From: Paracoccus sp. M683
GTDB lineage: Bacteria; Pseudomonadota; Alphaproteobacteria; Rhodobacterales; Rhodobacteraceae
Reading direction: 5' to 3'
NCBI RefSeq assembly: GCF_007096355.1
Contig: NZ_VKDF01000003.1
Coordinates: 186,001-250,000 of the forward strand
DNA: 64,000 nucleotides
Part shown: positions 1-9,456 of the stretch, piece after piece
Layout of the letters: every line of letters starts with the position of its first letter
Numbering within the stretch: the first letter of the stretch is position 1
Notes under the pieces: model-generated
Database searches by the model: none
What the model saw: the letters and a program-made list of their open reading frames with translations, nothing else
What the model was told of the DNA's origin: nothing
Translations under genes and position numbers: made by a program

Positions 1-1
1 C

Positions 2-1171
2 TTCTACGCCGAATCCGGCGGGCAGGTCGGCGATACCGGCCTGATCAAGACCGAGACCGGCGCCGCGCAGGTGACTGACACGAAGAAGGTCGCGGGCGTC
101 TATGTCCATGTGGCCGAAGTTACTTTGGGCACGATCGGCAAGGGTCAGGGCGCGCAATTGTCGGTCGATCACGACCGGCGCGGGATGATCCGCGCGAACC
201 ACTCGGCCACGCATCTGCTGCACGAGGCGCTGCGCCGGACCCTGGGCGAACATGTCGCGCAGCGCGGCAGCCTGAACGCACCGGATCGGCTGCGCTTCGA
301 TTTCAGCCATAACAAGGCCATGAGCCCCGAGGAATTGGCGCGGGTCGAGCGCGAGGTGAATGATTTCATCCGCCAGAACACGCCGGTCGAGACCCGGATC
401 ATGACCCCCGACGATGCCCGCGCGATCGGCGCGCAGGCGCTGTTTGGCGAGAAATACGGCGATGAGGTTCGGGTCGTTTCCATGGGGCGGCAGCCGAATT
501 CCGGGAAGGGCACGGATGGCCAGACCTATTCGCTGGAACTGTGCGGCGGCACCCATGTTGCCCGGACCGGCGATATCGGTCTGTTCGCGCTGACCACCGA
601 GGCGGCTTCGGCCGCTGGCATCCGGCGCATCGAGGCGTTGACCGGCCAGGCTGCCATGGCCGAGTTGCGCCGTGTCGATCAGGAACTGGCCGAGGTCGCA
701 GGCATCCTCAAGGCGCAATCGGGCGATGTGGTGAACAAGGTTCGTGCGTTGTCGGATGAACGCAAGGCGCTGGCCAATGAGGTGGCGCAGCTGAAGCGGC
801 AACTGGCCATGGGCGGCGGCGGTGCGTCTGAGGCCAAGGAAATCGGTGGGGTCAAGTTCATCGGCCGCAAGGTCGAGGGCGTCGGCGGTAAGGAACTGGG
901 TGCGCTGGTCGACGAAATGAAATCGCAACTGGGCAGCGGCGCTGTGCTGGTCCTGGCCGAGGCCGATGGCAAGGCCACGGTCGCGGCGGGCGTGACCGGC
1001 GACCTGACCGACCGGATCAGCGCGGTGACGCTGGTGCAGACCGCGGTCGCGGCGCTTGGTGGCAAGGGTGGCGGTGGCCGTCCCGACCGTGCGCAGGGTG
1101 GTGCGCCCAGCCTGGCGGCCGCCGATGCGGCCATCGCCGATGTCGAAAAGCTGATCGGAGAAACCGCATGA
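2..1171 (+). CDS. alaS: Alanyl-tRNA synthetase, C-terminal part (5' end outside window)
   Basis: This is the 3' portion of alanyl-tRNA synthetase, which charges tRNA-Ala and clears mischarged Ser and Gly. The reading frame is open from base 2, so the gene begins upstream of the window. The visible part starts within the region joining the catalytic core to the editing domain. It carries the zinc-binding editing motifs HSATH (from base 200) and CGGTH (from base 542), followed by a coiled-coil segment and the glycine-rich C-Ala (DHHA1) domain, which ends in a GGKGGGG-type run. About 390 residues are present, roughly the last 45 percent of a typical AlaRS. The stop overlaps the next start as ATGA, so the following gene is probably co-transcribed and translationally coupled. 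Confidence 0.97.
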   Translation, partial: FYAESGGQVGDTGLIKTETGAAQVTDTKKVAGVYVHVAEVTLGTIGKGQGAQLSVDHDRRGMIRANHSATHLLHEALRRTLGEHVAQRGSLNAPDRLRFDFSHNKAMSPEELARVEREVNDFIRQNTPVETRIMTPDDARAIGAQALFGEKYGDEVRVVSMGRQPNSGKGTDGQTYSLELCGGTHVARTGDIGLFALTTEAASAAGIRRIEALTGQAAMAELRRVDQELAEVAGILKAQSGDVVNKVRALSDERKALANEVAQLKRQLAMGGGGASEAKEIGGVKFIGRKVEGVGGKELGALVDEMKSQLGSGAVLVLAEADGKATVAAGVTGDLTDRISAVTLVQTAVAALGGKGGGGRPDRAQGGAPSLAAADAAIADVEKLIGETA

Positions 1172-1467
1172 CCGCCCTTTGGATTGCCCATGTCCATGTG
1201 ACCGATGCCGAGGCCTATGGCCGCTATGCCGCGCTGGCGGGGCCCGCCATTGCGGCGCATGGTGGCTTGTTTCTGGCGCGCGGCGGGCGCTACAAGCAGC
1301 TGGAAGGTAATGACCGGCCGCGCAATGTCGTGGCCCGTTTCCCCAGCTTCGAAGCGGCGGTGGCCTGCTATGACAGCGCCGAATACCAGGCCGCGCTGGA
1401 CCATGCGCGGCACGCATCCGAGCGCGATCTTGTGATCATCGAGGAAACGCCTCCGCCTGCGGAATAG
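1168..1467 (+). CDS. DUF1330 family small protein
   Basis: A 99-residue protein of the DUF1330 type, a small ferredoxin-like dimeric fold related to antibiotic-biosynthesis monooxygenases. The N-terminus ([20 protein letters not shown]) and the later stretch with a conserved RFPSFEAA core match the family pattern as I know it. Its biochemical role is unknown. The ATG overlaps the alaS stop by four bases, suggesting coupling rather than a functional link to tRNA charging. There is no signal peptide or membrane segment, so it should be cytosolic. Confidence 0.8.
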   Translation: MTALWIAHVHVTDAEAYGRYAALAGPAIAAHGGLFLARGGRYKQLEGNDRPRNVVARFPSFEAAVACYDSAEYQAALDHARHASERDLVIIEETPPPAE

Positions 1468-1530
1468 GATGAATTCTTAAAACCTTCGTGGTAGTTCTGT
1501 GACAAAAGCAGAACCGCGAAGGGGCAGGGC

Positions 1531-2325
1531 ATGTGTCGTTGGGCCGCCTATCTGGGCCAGCCGATCTTTCTTGAGGATATCGTCAGCCGGCCGGCGCATT
1601 CGCTGATCCGCCAAAGCCATGGCGCGATGCGCTGTCACACGCCGGTAAATGCCGATGGTTTCGGGTTGGCCTGGTATGGCGAAAGGCCCGAGCCGGGGCT
1701 GTATCGCGATGTGATGCCCGCCTGGTCCGACCCCAATCTGCGCAGTCTGGTTGCGCAGGTCAGATCCGGTTTGTTCATGGCCCATGTCCGCGCCTCGACT
1801 GGCACCGCGACCAGTCGCAACAATTGCCACCCCTTCACCGTCGGCCGGTGGTGCTTTATGCATAACGGACAATTCGGCGGCTATGACGGGTTCCGTCGCG
1901 ATGCCGATGTGCAGATCACTGACGAGTTCTATCCGCACCGCAAGGGCGCGACCGACAGTGAGGCGCTGTTTCTGATCGCACTTGGCGAAGGGTTGGAACA
2001 GGATCCGAAAGCCGCGATGGAACGCGCCGCCGGGCGGCTGGCCGATCTGGCCATGCGGCGGGGGACGGCGCCATATGTGCGGCTGACGGCGGCATTTTCA
2101 GATGGGCAGCGGCTTTACGCGATCCGCTATGCCAGCGACGAGCAGGCGCCGACGCTTTATCACCGCTGGTCGGCCAGCCGGGGCGGCCGGGCCGTGGTGT
2201 CCGAGCCGCTTGAGACCGATGAGGACGATTGGCAGGAGGTGCCGCAGGGCAGTTTCTGCATTTTCGAGGGCGAAGGGGTTCAGATCAGTCCCTTCTGCCC
2301 TGTTCGACAGGCGCGGGCGGCCTGA
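1531..2325 (+). CDS. Class II glutamine amidotransferase (YafJ/EgtC-like)
   Basis: A 264-residue protein beginning MCRWAAYLG, which puts the Ntn-hydrolase nucleophile at Cys2 after removal of the initiator Met. Motifs typical of class II amidotransferases follow: RCHTPVNADGFGLAWYG, then AHVRASTGTATSRNNCHPF, then FMHNGQFGGY. The length and lack of a synthetase domain place it in the YafJ/EgtC group, predicted to release ammonia from glutamine or to hydrolyse gamma-glutamyl amides. The physiological substrate cannot be read from the sequence, and no ergothioneine genes are nearby. A purine-rich site (GGGGCAGGG) precedes the start. It converges with the next gene, their stop codons directly abutting. 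Confidence 0.88.
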   Translation: MCRWAAYLGQPIFLEDIVSRPAHSLIRQSHGAMRCHTPVNADGFGLAWYGERPEPGLYRDVMPAWSDPNLRSLVAQVRSGLFMAHVRASTGTATSRNNCHPFTVGRWCFMHNGQFGGYDGFRRDADVQITDEFYPHRKGATDSEALFLIALGEGLEQDPKAAMERAAGRLADLAMRRGTAPYVRLTAAFSDGQRLYAIRYASDEQAPTLYHRWSASRGGRAVVSEPLETDEDDWQEVPQGSFCIFEGEGVQISPFCPVRQARAA

Positions 2326-2775
2326 TCACGCCGATGGCGCGGTGCGCGGCGCCGGGGGCGTTGCGGGTTCGGTCTCATCCGTCGCAGGCTGCGTTTCGAT
2401 TATGGTGGCCTGATCGCGCGATTGCGGCGCGGCGGCCTGCGGCAGTTCCGGCGTCTGCTGCGGTGCGCGCACGGGGCTGGCGCTGACTGGGTATTCGGGC
2501 TGCGGCGTTGCGGCCGCGGCGGGGTCGGCCACGGATTCGATCCCGGCCGAGGCGCGGCGGAAAACCAGAAGATTGTGATAGATGGTCGAACGGCCGGTCA
2601 GCCCGCTGCGTTCCTCGGATGGCAGGGTCTCGGCCCGGACATAGTCCCAGCCTTCGGCGGCCATCCGGTTCAGCTCGGCCGTCAGGGACAATGCGAATCG
2701 GTCGGTCGGGGTCTTGGCGCCCTTGGCCTTGTCGCCTTTCGCGGGGGCAGGGATGACGGTGTATTCATAGCGCAT
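2326..2775 (-). CDS. DUF4177-like protein with low-complexity C-terminus
   Basis: About 149 residues. The N-terminal half (RYEYTVIPAP at the start, then AAEGWDYVRAETLP and HNLLVFRR) matches the small DUF4177 fold, whose function is unknown. The C-terminal 70 residues are rich in Ala, Pro and Gln and look disordered. I chose the ATG at 2775 because AGGA lies eight bases upstream; an ATG six codons earlier (2793) is also open. It has no signal peptide. Its stop abuts that of the amidotransferase gene. Confidence 0.72.
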   Translation of the reverse strand: MRYEYTVIPAPAKGDKAKGAKTPTDRFALSLTAELNRMAAEGWDYVRAETLPSEERSGLTGRSTIYHNLLVFRRASAGIESVADPAAAATPQPEYPVSASPVRAPQQTPELPQAAAPQSRDQATIIETQPATDETEPATPPAPRTAPSA

Positions 2776-3000
2776 CGGTTGAATCCTGAACATCGGCTTG
2801 GTCCGAGTGATAGGCCAGATGGCCGGGCATGGAAAGTGCCGCCCGACGCGTCCGCGCCCCTGTCACGGCAGGTGACGGTTCCCCGCCGATGCGGCGACTG
2901 GCCGCGTTTTTGTCGTTGAAATCACCGAAGCGGCCCAGCAAAACAGAGCAAAACAAGACCGCCACAAGGCAGGCCAAAACAATCGAGGGCAGAGCAGGCC

Positions 3001-3522
3001 ATGAAAATCAACCGATCGACAGCCCGATTGGGCATTGCGCTGATGACAACGCAGCTTGTGCTGGCTGCCTGCGGCGGGGATTCCGGTATGGGCGGGCGCA
3101 GCAGCAGAAACGATCTTGCCTGCATGGAACGGGCGATCTTCTTCGAGGCCAACCGGTCCAGCCGAACCGGCATGGTTGCGGTCGGCAATGTGGTGATGAA
3201 CCGGGTGGCCTCGGATGATTTTCCCGATACGGTCTGCGGCGTCGTGGGGCAGAAGAACCAGTTCGCGCCGGGGGTGATGACGCGCAAGATGAACTCGAAG
3301 GCGCTGCCAGAGGTGCGCGAGGCAGCGGTTGCGGCGCTGCGTGGCGAACGCGCGCCGGGTATCGGTCGCGCCCGGTTCTTCCATACCTATGGATACCGTT
3401 TTCCCTATGACAACATGCACTATACGCTGACGGCGGGCGGAAATGCGTTCTATGAAAAGCGCAAAAGCCATCTGGTGACGCAGCGCGTGCCGCTGCCGCC
3501 GATCGACGGAATTGGCCGGTAA
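3001..3522 (+). CDS. SleB-like cell wall hydrolase, predicted lipoprotein
   Basis: A 173-residue protein with an N-terminal signal ending in a lipobox (LVLAAC), so probably a lipid-anchored periplasmic enzyme. The rest is a Hydrolase_2/SleB-type peptidoglycan hydrolase domain: CMERAIFFEAN includes the likely catalytic Glu, and VGNVVMNRV, TVCGVVGQK, QFAPG and ARFFHT are family positions. It has no LysM or SPOR module. A related, non-lipoprotein hydrolase lies at 61743-62378. A short perfect hairpin (AGGCGGC/GCCGCCT, 3522-3540) begins at the stop codon but lacks a T-tract. Confidence 0.85.
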   Translation: MKINRSTARLGIALMTTQLVLAACGGDSGMGGRSSRNDLACMERAIFFEANRSSRTGMVAVGNVVMNRVASDDFPDTVCGVVGQKNQFAPGVMTRKMNSKALPEVREAAVAALRGERAPGIGRARFFHTYGYRFPYDNMHYTLTAGGNAFYEKRKSHLVTQRVPLPPIDGIGR

Positions 3523-3573
3523 GGCGGCATCTCGCCGCCTGGCAAGGCTGTGACAGGCCGCCGTCAAGGAAAG

Positions 3574-3720
3574 ATGACGAAATCTTTAAGGTCGCCCAAA
3601 AGCCGGTCGCCCGATCAAAGCTGGGCGGCCGCCAAGCATATGCAGCAAAGGCGACCGAACCAACAGATGGTTCGGTCGTTTCTCAAGTCTCTGGGTTCTG
3701 ACGTGTTCAATCTGGAATAG
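3574..3720 (+). CDS. Candidate small ORF, 48 aa, unrecognised
   Basis: An open frame begins at an ATG three bases after AAGGA and runs to TAG, giving 48 residues. It is basic in its first two thirds (MTKSLRSPKSRSPDQSWAAA at the N-terminus) and ends GSDVFNLE. I recognise no family. It lies alone between the SleB-like gene and gatB, which run in opposite directions. Against it, an 11-bp perfect inverted repeat followed by TTTCTC sits inside the frame, so the region may simply be a transcription terminator. Treat it as a possible small protein only. Confidence 0.25.
   Translation: MTKSLRSPKSRSPDQSWAAAKHMQQRRPNQQMVRSFLKSLGSDVFNLE
3652..3681 (+). terminator. Inverted repeat, likely intrinsic terminator
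   Basis: CGACCGAACCA (3652-3662) pairs perfectly with TGGTTCGGTCG (3668-3678) around a five-base loop, followed by TTTCTC. This could terminate transcription from the upstream SleB-like gene. The opposite strand lacks a clear T-tract, so it is less convincing for gatB. It overlaps the candidate small ORF at 3574-3720. Confidence 0.55.
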
Positions 3721-3750
3721 CTGTTCGGCGTCGACTGCCGATGTCGCGCC

Positions 3751-5265
3751 TCAGCCGCCCAGCTTTTTCGCCACCAGATCCTGCACCGCCGCCGGGTTGG
3801 CCTTGCCGCCCGTGGCCTTCAGCACCTGGCCCACAAACCAGCCCGCCAGCTTGGGATTGGCCTTGGCTTTTTCCACCTGTGCGGGGTTCTCGGCGATGAT
3901 CTGGTCGACGGCGGCCTCAATGGCGCCGAGGTCGGTGACCTGCTTCATCCCGCGCGCTTCCACGATCTGCGCCGGATCGCCGCCCTCGGTCCAGAGGATC
4001 TCGAACAGATCCTTGGCGATCTTGCCGGAAATCGCGCCATGGCCGATCAGGTCGATCACGCCGCCAAGCTGGGCCGCCGAAACCGGCGAGGTCTCGACCG
4101 TCAGCCCCTCTTTGTTCAGGCGGCCGAACAACTCATTGATGACCCAGTTCGCGGCCTGCTTGCCATCGCGGCCCGCAGCCACGGCTTCGAAGAAATCGGC
4201 ATTCTCGACCTCGGCGGTCAGCACGCCGGCGTCATATTCGGACAGGCCCAGCACCTGCACGAAACGCGCCTTCTTGGCGTCGGGCAGTTCGGGCATGTCG
4301 CCGGCGATGGCATCCACCCAAGTTTGTTCGATTTCCAGCGGCAGCAGGTCAGGATCGGGGAAATAGCGGTAATCATGCGCCTCTTCCTTGCTGCGCATTG
4401 ACCGGGTTTCGCCCTTGTCGGGATCGTAAAGCCGGGTTTCCTGAACGATGCTGCCCCCGTCCTCCAGAATGGCGATCTGGCGGCGGGCCTCATACTCGAT
4501 GGCTGCCTGGATGAAACGCAGCGAGTTCATGTTCTTGATCTCGCAGCGGGTGCCCAGATGGCTGAAATCCTGCGTTTCCTGATAGCGCTCATAGGCGCCG
4601 GGCGGGCAGACGCTGACGTTCACGTCGGCGCGCAGGTTGCCGTTTTGCATATTGCCGTCGCAGGTGCCCAGATAGCGCATGATCTGGCGCAGCTTGGCGA
4701 CATAGGCGGCGGCTTCCTCGGGGCCGCGGATGTCGGGGCGGCTGACGATCTCCATCAGGGCGACGCCGGTGCGGTTCAGGTCGACGAAGGACATGGTCGG
4801 GTCCATGTCATGGATCGACTTGCCGGCATCCTGTTCCAGGTGGATGCGCTCGATGCGGACGCGGCGGCCGATGCCGGGGCCCATATCCACGATCACCTCG
4901 CCCTCGCCGACGATGGGGTGGTAGAGCTGGCTGATCTGATAGCCCTGCGGCAGGTCGGGATAGAAGTAGTTCTTGCGATCAAAGGCCGAGGTCAGGTTGA
5001 TCGCGGCCTTCAGACCCAGACCGGTCTTGACCGCCTGCGCCACGCAGAATTCGTTGATGACGGGCAACATGCCGGGCATGGCGGCGTCGACGAAGGCGAC
5101 ATGGCTGTTGGGCTCGGCGCCAAAGCCGGTCGAGGCGCCCGAGAACAGTTTCGCATTGCTGCTGACCTGTGCGTGAACCTCCAGCCCGATCACCAGTTCC
5201 CAATCCTGCTTGGCGCCAGAGATGACTTTCGGCTCGGGGGCGGTAAAGGACAGGTGGTCAAGCAT
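3751..5265 (-). CDS. gatB: Asp/Glu-tRNA amidotransferase subunit B
   Basis: A 504-residue GatB, the subunit that binds misacylated tRNA and, with GatA and GatC, converts Glu-tRNA-Gln to Gln-tRNA-Gln and Asp-tRNA-Asn to Asn-tRNA-Asn. The N-terminal signature [11 protein letters not shown] is clear, followed by SGAS, the kinase-like fold motif LPQGYQISQ, and [11 protein letters not shown]. The C-terminal YqeY-like tail ends near GKANPAAVQ. Length is normal for the family. GatA and GatC are not in the window, so the complex is encoded at split loci. The start follows GAGGCCC. Confidence 0.97.
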   Translation of the reverse strand: MLDHLSFTAPEPKVISGAKQDWELVIGLEVHAQVSSNAKLFSGASTGFGAEPNSHVAFVDAAMPGMLPVINEFCVAQAVKTGLGLKAAINLTSAFDRKNYFYPDLPQGYQISQLYHPIVGEGEVIVDMGPGIGRRVRIERIHLEQDAGKSIHDMDPTMSFVDLNRTGVALMEIVSRPDIRGPEEAAAYVAKLRQIMRYLGTCDGNMQNGNLRADVNVSVCPPGAYERYQETQDFSHLGTRCEIKNMNSLRFIQAAIEYEARRQIAILEDGGSIVQETRLYDPDKGETRSMRSKEEAHDYRYFPDPDLLPLEIEQTWVDAIAGDMPELPDAKKARFVQVLGLSEYDAGVLTAEVENADFFEAVAAGRDGKQAANWVINELFGRLNKEGLTVETSPVSAAQLGGVIDLIGHGAISGKIAKDLFEILWTEGGDPAQIVEARGMKQVTDLGAIEAAVDQIIAENPAQVEKAKANPKLAGWFVGQVLKATGGKANPAAVQDLVAKKLGG

Positions 5266-5339
5266 CTTGGGCCTCGTTTAGCTGTGGCCCGTGTTTTACG
5301 GCAGGGTCGGGGGCACGGCAAGGGTGCGCGCCGGGTGCG

Positions 5340-5858
5340 TCAGGACAGTTTCATCACGCGGGCGATATCGGCCAGCGCATCACGCTGCCGGTCGCTTAGG
5401 CCGCCGGCGCGTTGCCCGATATCGTTCAGCACCGGCAGAAGCGTCTGAAACGCGCCGCGATCCAACCGCGCCAACCGCTTGGCCAGGCGCGTGATCGCGG
5501 GTTGAGGGCCGTTGCATTCATTGACCAGCCAGCGGCCGACGATCATCATTTCCTCGATCTTGGTGCGGGTCGAGGCCAGTTGCTTTGTCAGCGATTGTGC
5601 CAGGGCCTGCTGATCCTCGCGCGAGGGCAGCCCGTCCAGTTCCAGAAAGGCCATGGCGGTGGCGGTGATTGCCAGTTCGGGATCGTCGATGCTGTCGGCA
5701 GGATGGGTGTTCGCCCGGCGGCGAAACCCAAGCGCCCGCGCAGCACCCAGGACATCGTTGGCCATATTGCCCAGTTCGCGGGCGGCCTCGCCTGCCATGC
5801 GTATGCGCCAGATCCAGAAACCTGCGGCGGCCAACGCGCCGATGATAGCAAAAACCAT
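5340..5858 (-). CDS. Membrane-anchored protein of unknown function
   Basis: About 172 residues starting MVFAIIGALAAAGFWIWRIR, a single N-terminal transmembrane anchor followed by a cytosolic helical domain. I chose the ATG at 5858 because it opens directly into the hydrophobic segment and follows a GGGGTTGGG stretch; the frame is open to 5933. The body contains DDPELAITATAMAFLELDGLP and ends with repeated Arg/Ala-rich helices, vaguely like TerB-type helical domains. I cannot assign a function. It lies behind gatB on the same strand with 74 bases between them. Confidence 0.7.
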   Translation of the reverse strand: MVFAIIGALAAAGFWIWRIRMAGEAARELGNMANDVLGAARALGFRRRANTHPADSIDDPELAITATAMAFLELDGLPSREDQQALAQSLTKQLASTRTKIEEMMIVGRWLVNECNGPQPAITRLAKRLARLDRGAFQTLLPVLNDIGQRAGGLSDRQRDALADIARVMKLS

Positions 5859-6069
5859 CCCAACCCCGAAATGAACACATGTCGCAAGGCGCGGCACTGC
5901 CGCGACTATGAAAGAGAACTCGGGCCATGGCAATCGGCGGAATCGCGTCGCGGGCTCGGCGGATTGTTGCGCAAGCCGTGGCGATCACGAAAACTGGACT
6001 GACATAGGCATTTGAGGAATGGCCGCTTTGGGCTAGCGACGTGACAACAGCAACAAACCTGTCGAGCAC

Positions 6070-6735
6070 ATGCCCCGTCTGACCCAGCTTTTCGCCCCGC
6101 TTGCCCTGTGCCTTGCCATCGCCGGATGCGACAGCGCCGTTACTGCGGATGGGGGGGGCGGTGTGAACAACCTGGTTCCCGTCAGCCCGCGGACCGCTGC
6201 CGTTGCTGCGCCGGTGGCGACGCAGGTGGCGATGCGGTGGGGTGATCGCAGCGGCTCGGACGCCTGGACCCAGGCCACGCTGGAGGCGTTGGACCGTCAC
6301 GGCGTTCAGATCATGTCGCAGGTGCCCAAGGATATCGACGCCTATTGCCCCGGCTATGCCGAACGGGGGACCAACGGCCGCCGGGCTTTCTGGGCCGGCC
6401 TTCTGTCGGCGGTGGCCAAGCATGAAAGCACCTATAATCCGCAAGCCAAGGGCGGTGGCGGCAAATGGCTGGGGCTGATGCAGATCGCGCCGGCGACCTG
6501 GCGGTCCTATGGCTGCAACGGGCAGATGCTGGACGGGGCCGATAACATGGCTTGTGCGGTGAAAATCATGACCCAGCAGGTCGGGCGCGACAATGCGGTG
6601 GTGCGCGACGGCTCGGGCGGGTGGCGCGGCATCGCGCGGGACTGGGCTCCGCTGCGCAGCGCGGCCAAGCGGGCCGATATCGCGGCCTGGACCAGCCAGC
6701 AAAGCTATTGCCAGCAGCCGGTTACCAAGGGCTGA
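6070..6735 (+). CDS. Lytic transglycosylase (SLT domain) lipoprotein
   Basis: A 221-residue predicted lipoprotein: the signal peptide ends with the lipobox LAIAGC near residue 20. The C-terminal domain is a soluble lytic transglycosylase fold, with the catalytic Glu in KHESTYNP (E119) followed by WLGLMQIAPATWRSYGC. Such enzymes cleave the MurNAc-GlcNAc glycosidic bond of peptidoglycan, leaving an anhydro end. The Gly-rich stretch after the lipid anchor is a probable linker. The stop overlaps the next start (TGATG), indicating coupled translation. Confidence 0.88.
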   Translation: MPRLTQLFAPLALCLAIAGCDSAVTADGGGGVNNLVPVSPRTAAVAAPVATQVAMRWGDRSGSDAWTQATLEALDRHGVQIMSQVPKDIDAYCPGYAERGTNGRRAFWAGLLSAVAKHESTYNPQAKGGGGKWLGLMQIAPATWRSYGCNGQMLDGADNMACAVKIMTQQVGRDNAVVRDGSGGWRGIARDWAPLRSAAKRADIAAWTSQQSYCQQPVTKG

Positions 6736-7115
6736 TGGCCGAAGCCTCGGCCGGCGGGCTGCTGACCTTTGACAAGATCATCAGTGATCGTGGTTCGCGC
6801 TATGCCGTCAGCGGCGGGGTGGCGCATGACCGTGATCAGGTGGCGGCGCTGCTGGCCGGGCTGAAGCGGCAGAAACGGTTCGCCAAGGCCACCCATAACA
6901 GCTGGGCCGCGATCCTGTCCGGCGAGCCGGTCAAGGATGACGACGGCGAAAGCGGCGCCGGCACGCTGATACTGCAAATGCTGGAACGCGCGGGGATCAG
7001 CAATCATGTGATCGTCGTGACGCGCTGGTATGGTGGCAAGCATCTGGGCGGCGACAGGTTTCGCCATGTGGCCGATGCGGTGCGGCACTATCTGGATCAG
7101 ACCGGGCTGGGATAG
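6735..7115 (+). CDS. IMPACT/YigZ-family protein (UPF0029 N-terminal domain)
   Basis: A 126-residue protein matching the N-terminal domain of the YigZ/IMPACT family. The family hallmarks KATHNSWAA, DDDGESGAGTLIL, NHVIVVTRWYGGKHLG and RFRHVADAV are present. E. coli YigZ is about 200 residues with a second ferredoxin-like domain; that C-terminal domain is absent here, so this is a short single-domain form. The molecular role is unclear; the eukaryotic relatives affect GCN2 signalling. I chose the ATG at 6735 because it overlaps the upstream stop. The frame is open further upstream, inside the transglycosylase gene. Confidence 0.87.
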   Translation: MAEASAGGLLTFDKIISDRGSRYAVSGGVAHDRDQVAALLAGLKRQKRFAKATHNSWAAILSGEPVKDDDGESGAGTLILQMLERAGISNHVIVVTRWYGGKHLGGDRFRHVADAVRHYLDQTGLG

Positions 7116-7221
7116 CGGCGCCCGGCTGGCCCAACCGGCTTGCCGTGACATCACGAAAAATCGCCTCTGGCCTCTTCGCGCCCGGCCGCTAGTATGATCT
7201 GGCATACCAGATGAGGGCATC

Positions 7222-8511
7222 ATGGATTTCATGACGAAACTGGCCGAGGTCGTCGGCGGCGCGATGGTTCGGCTGCGGCGTTCGTCCGCGCCGCGGAAAC
7301 AGGCCATCGGCGCCAGTCCCGACATCCCCGAGGCGCGCCGGCAGGGAATCATGACGCTGAAGATGCCCACGGCGAAAGGCTGGGTGCCGGGACACAAACC
7401 CAAGGCGGCGGACGGGTTGCAGGTCAATGCCTTTGCCTCGGGCCTGGCCCATCCGCGCTGGATCGAGGTTCTGGCGAACGGCGATGTGCTGGTGGCCGAG
7501 GCCCTGGCCGAGGAACGCCCGCCGCGCGACCTGTTCGACCGGGCCATGGTCGGCACGATGAAGCGCGCGCATGCCATGGGGGTCAGCGCCAATCGCGTCT
7601 CGCTGTGGCGGGACCGCGATGGCGATGGCGTGGCCGAGATCCGCAACGATTTCCTGACCGGGCAGAACCAGCCCTTCGGCATGGCCGTGGTGGGGGATAC
7701 CTTCTATGTCGGCAATACCGATGGCATCGTCGCCTTCCCCTATCAGGCCGGTGCCGACCGCATCACCGGCGAGGGGCGGCGCCTGGTCGATTTCAAACCC
7801 GGCGGTCACTGGACGCGCAGCCTGATCGTCTCGGCCGATGGGCGGCGGATCTATGCTGGCGTCGGCTCGCTGTCCAATATCGGTGATCGCGGCATGCAGG
7901 AAGAAGAGGGGCGTGCCTCGATCTGGGAACTGGATCTGGAAAGCGGCGCGGCCCGCGAATTTGCCACCGGCCTGCGCAACCCCGTGGGCCTGGCGTGGGA
8001 GCCGGTGACGGGCAGGCTGTGGACCGTGGTGAACGAACGCGATGGGCTGGGCGACGAAACACCGCCTGACTATCTGACCTCGGTTCAGGATGGCGGCTTT
8101 TACGGCTGGCCCTATTGCTATTGGGGCCAGATCGTCGATGACCGCGTCCCGCAGGACAGCGCGCTGGTTGCCCGTGCGATCCGGCCCGATTATGCGCTTG
8201 GCGGGCATACCGCATCGCTTGGCCTTTGCTGGATGCCCGAAGGCACGCTGCCGGGCTTCGGCGATGGCATGGTGATCGGCCAGCACGGATCCTGGAACCG
8301 CTCGACCCTCAGCGGCTACAAGCTGATTTTCGTGCCTTTCGCGGATGGCCAGCCCTCTGGTCCGGCGCGCGATATTCTGTGGGGCTTTCTGTCGGAGGAC
8401 GAAAAATGGTCCTATGGCCGACCTGTTGGCGTGGTCATCGGCCCGGATGGGAAATCGCTGCTGATGGCCGATGACGTGGGCAATGTGATCTGGCGGGTCA
8501 GCGGCGCCTGA
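7222..8511 (+). CDS. PQQ-type sugar (sorbosone) dehydrogenase-like protein
   Basis: A 429-residue six-bladed beta-propeller protein of the L-sorbosone dehydrogenase group. Typical features are the preface LKMPTAKGWVPGHKP, then GLAHPRWIEVLANGDVLVAEA, GVGSLSNIGDRG, GLRNPVGLAWEP, and the C-terminal HGSWNRSTLSGYKL. Homologues use PQQ to oxidise aldehyde or sugar substrates in the periplasm. I see no convincing Sec signal peptide in the first 30 residues, so either the enzyme is cytosolic, an upstream start is missed, or export is atypical. No PQQ biosynthesis genes are in view, and the substrate cannot be inferred. Confidence 0.85.
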   Translation: MDFMTKLAEVVGGAMVRLRRSSAPRKQAIGASPDIPEARRQGIMTLKMPTAKGWVPGHKPKAADGLQVNAFASGLAHPRWIEVLANGDVLVAEALAEERPPRDLFDRAMVGTMKRAHAMGVSANRVSLWRDRDGDGVAEIRNDFLTGQNQPFGMAVVGDTFYVGNTDGIVAFPYQAGADRITGEGRRLVDFKPGGHWTRSLIVSADGRRIYAGVGSLSNIGDRGMQEEEGRASIWELDLESGAAREFATGLRNPVGLAWEPVTGRLWTVVNERDGLGDETPPDYLTSVQDGGFYGWPYCYWGQIVDDRVPQDSALVARAIRPDYALGGHTASLGLCWMPEGTLPGFGDGMVIGQHGSWNRSTLSGYKLIFVPFADGQPSGPARDILWGFLSEDEKWSYGRPVGVVIGPDGKSLLMADDVGNVIWRVSGA

Positions 8512-8535
8512 TCCGCCAAGTCGGGGGTCGGAGGC

Positions 8536-9273
8536 TCAGATGACGGTGGCGGACCAGTCGAAATTCTCGATCATCCACTGACCGATCCGGTTAACGCTGC
8601 CGGTGGCGATCAGCACCGCAAACAGGATCAGCATCAGCCCGGTCGCTTTCTCGGCATGCCCCAGCAGGCGGCGATGCCGGCTGGCCCAAGTCAGGAACGG
8701 GCGCGCAAAAGCGGCGATCATGACAAAGGGCATCGTCATGCCCAACCCGAAGATCAGCAACAGCGACACCCCCCGCCACAGATCACCGCTGCCCGAAGCG
8801 ATCAGCAGAATCGCTGCCAGCGCCGGCCCGACGCAGGGCGTCCAGCCAAATCCGAAGGCAAGGCCGATCACATAGGCGCCAAGCGGCGACCCGCGAGGGG
8901 CCTTGGGCGCATATCGACTGTCCCGGTCAAGAAAGGGGACCCGCAGCGCGCCTAGAACATGCAGGCCAAGCATGAACAGGATGGCGGCCGCCAGATAGCT
9001 GAGCGGCTGCCGATAGTCGGCAAAGACCTTTCCAAGCGCCGTGGCCCCCAGTCCCAGCAGCATGAAGATCGAGGTGACGCCAAGCGCAAAGGCCGCCGCC
9101 GAAACCACAAGCCGGGCTTGCATGCCGGCGGGGATCGCATCCTGGCCGCGCAGTTCGGATATGGTCAGCCCGCCCATATAGGCCAGATAGAATGGGACCA
9201 TCGGCAGAATGCAGGGCGACAGGAATGACAACAGCCCCGCCAGTCCTGCGCCGAGATGGCCGATATCCAGCAT
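8536..9273 (-). CDS. ccdA: Cytochrome c biogenesis protein CcdA
   Basis: A 245-residue polytopic membrane protein of the CcdA/DsbD-beta family, which passes electrons from cytosolic thioredoxin to periplasmic thiol carriers used in haem attachment and disulphide repair. Two half-repeats each carry the redox cysteine in a Pro-Cys setting: SFLSPCILP (C21) and GFGWTPCVGP (C147). About six hydrophobic segments are visible. I chose the ATG at 9273 because GGAGGG lies ten bases upstream; the frame is open to 9324. It converges with the sugar dehydrogenase gene. A thioredoxin reductase (38504-39502) could be the distant electron source, but no apocytochrome genes are nearby. Confidence 0.92.
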   Translation of the reverse strand: MLDIGHLGAGLAGLLSFLSPCILPMVPFYLAYMGGLTISELRGQDAIPAGMQARLVVSAAAFALGVTSIFMLLGLGATALGKVFADYRQPLSYLAAAILFMLGLHVLGALRVPFLDRDSRYAPKAPRGSPLGAYVIGLAFGFGWTPCVGPALAAILLIASGSGDLWRGVSLLLIFGLGMTMPFVMIAAFARPFLTWASRHRRLLGHAEKATGLMLILFAVLIATGSVNRIGQWMIENFDWSATVI

Positions 9274-9456
9274 GTCAGCGACCCTCCTGCGGCGATGTTT
9301 CGGGCGGTGCAGCGCGGAAGTCAATCGCAGGGTATAGCGTCTGTCCGGGCCGGGCAGAAAAATGCATCAAATCCTATTAAATTACCGATTGTTTTCAGCG
9401 GGTTCATTTACGATTTGCTGGGCTAATCCTGCTAATTCCAGGGGCAGGGGCGCGTC

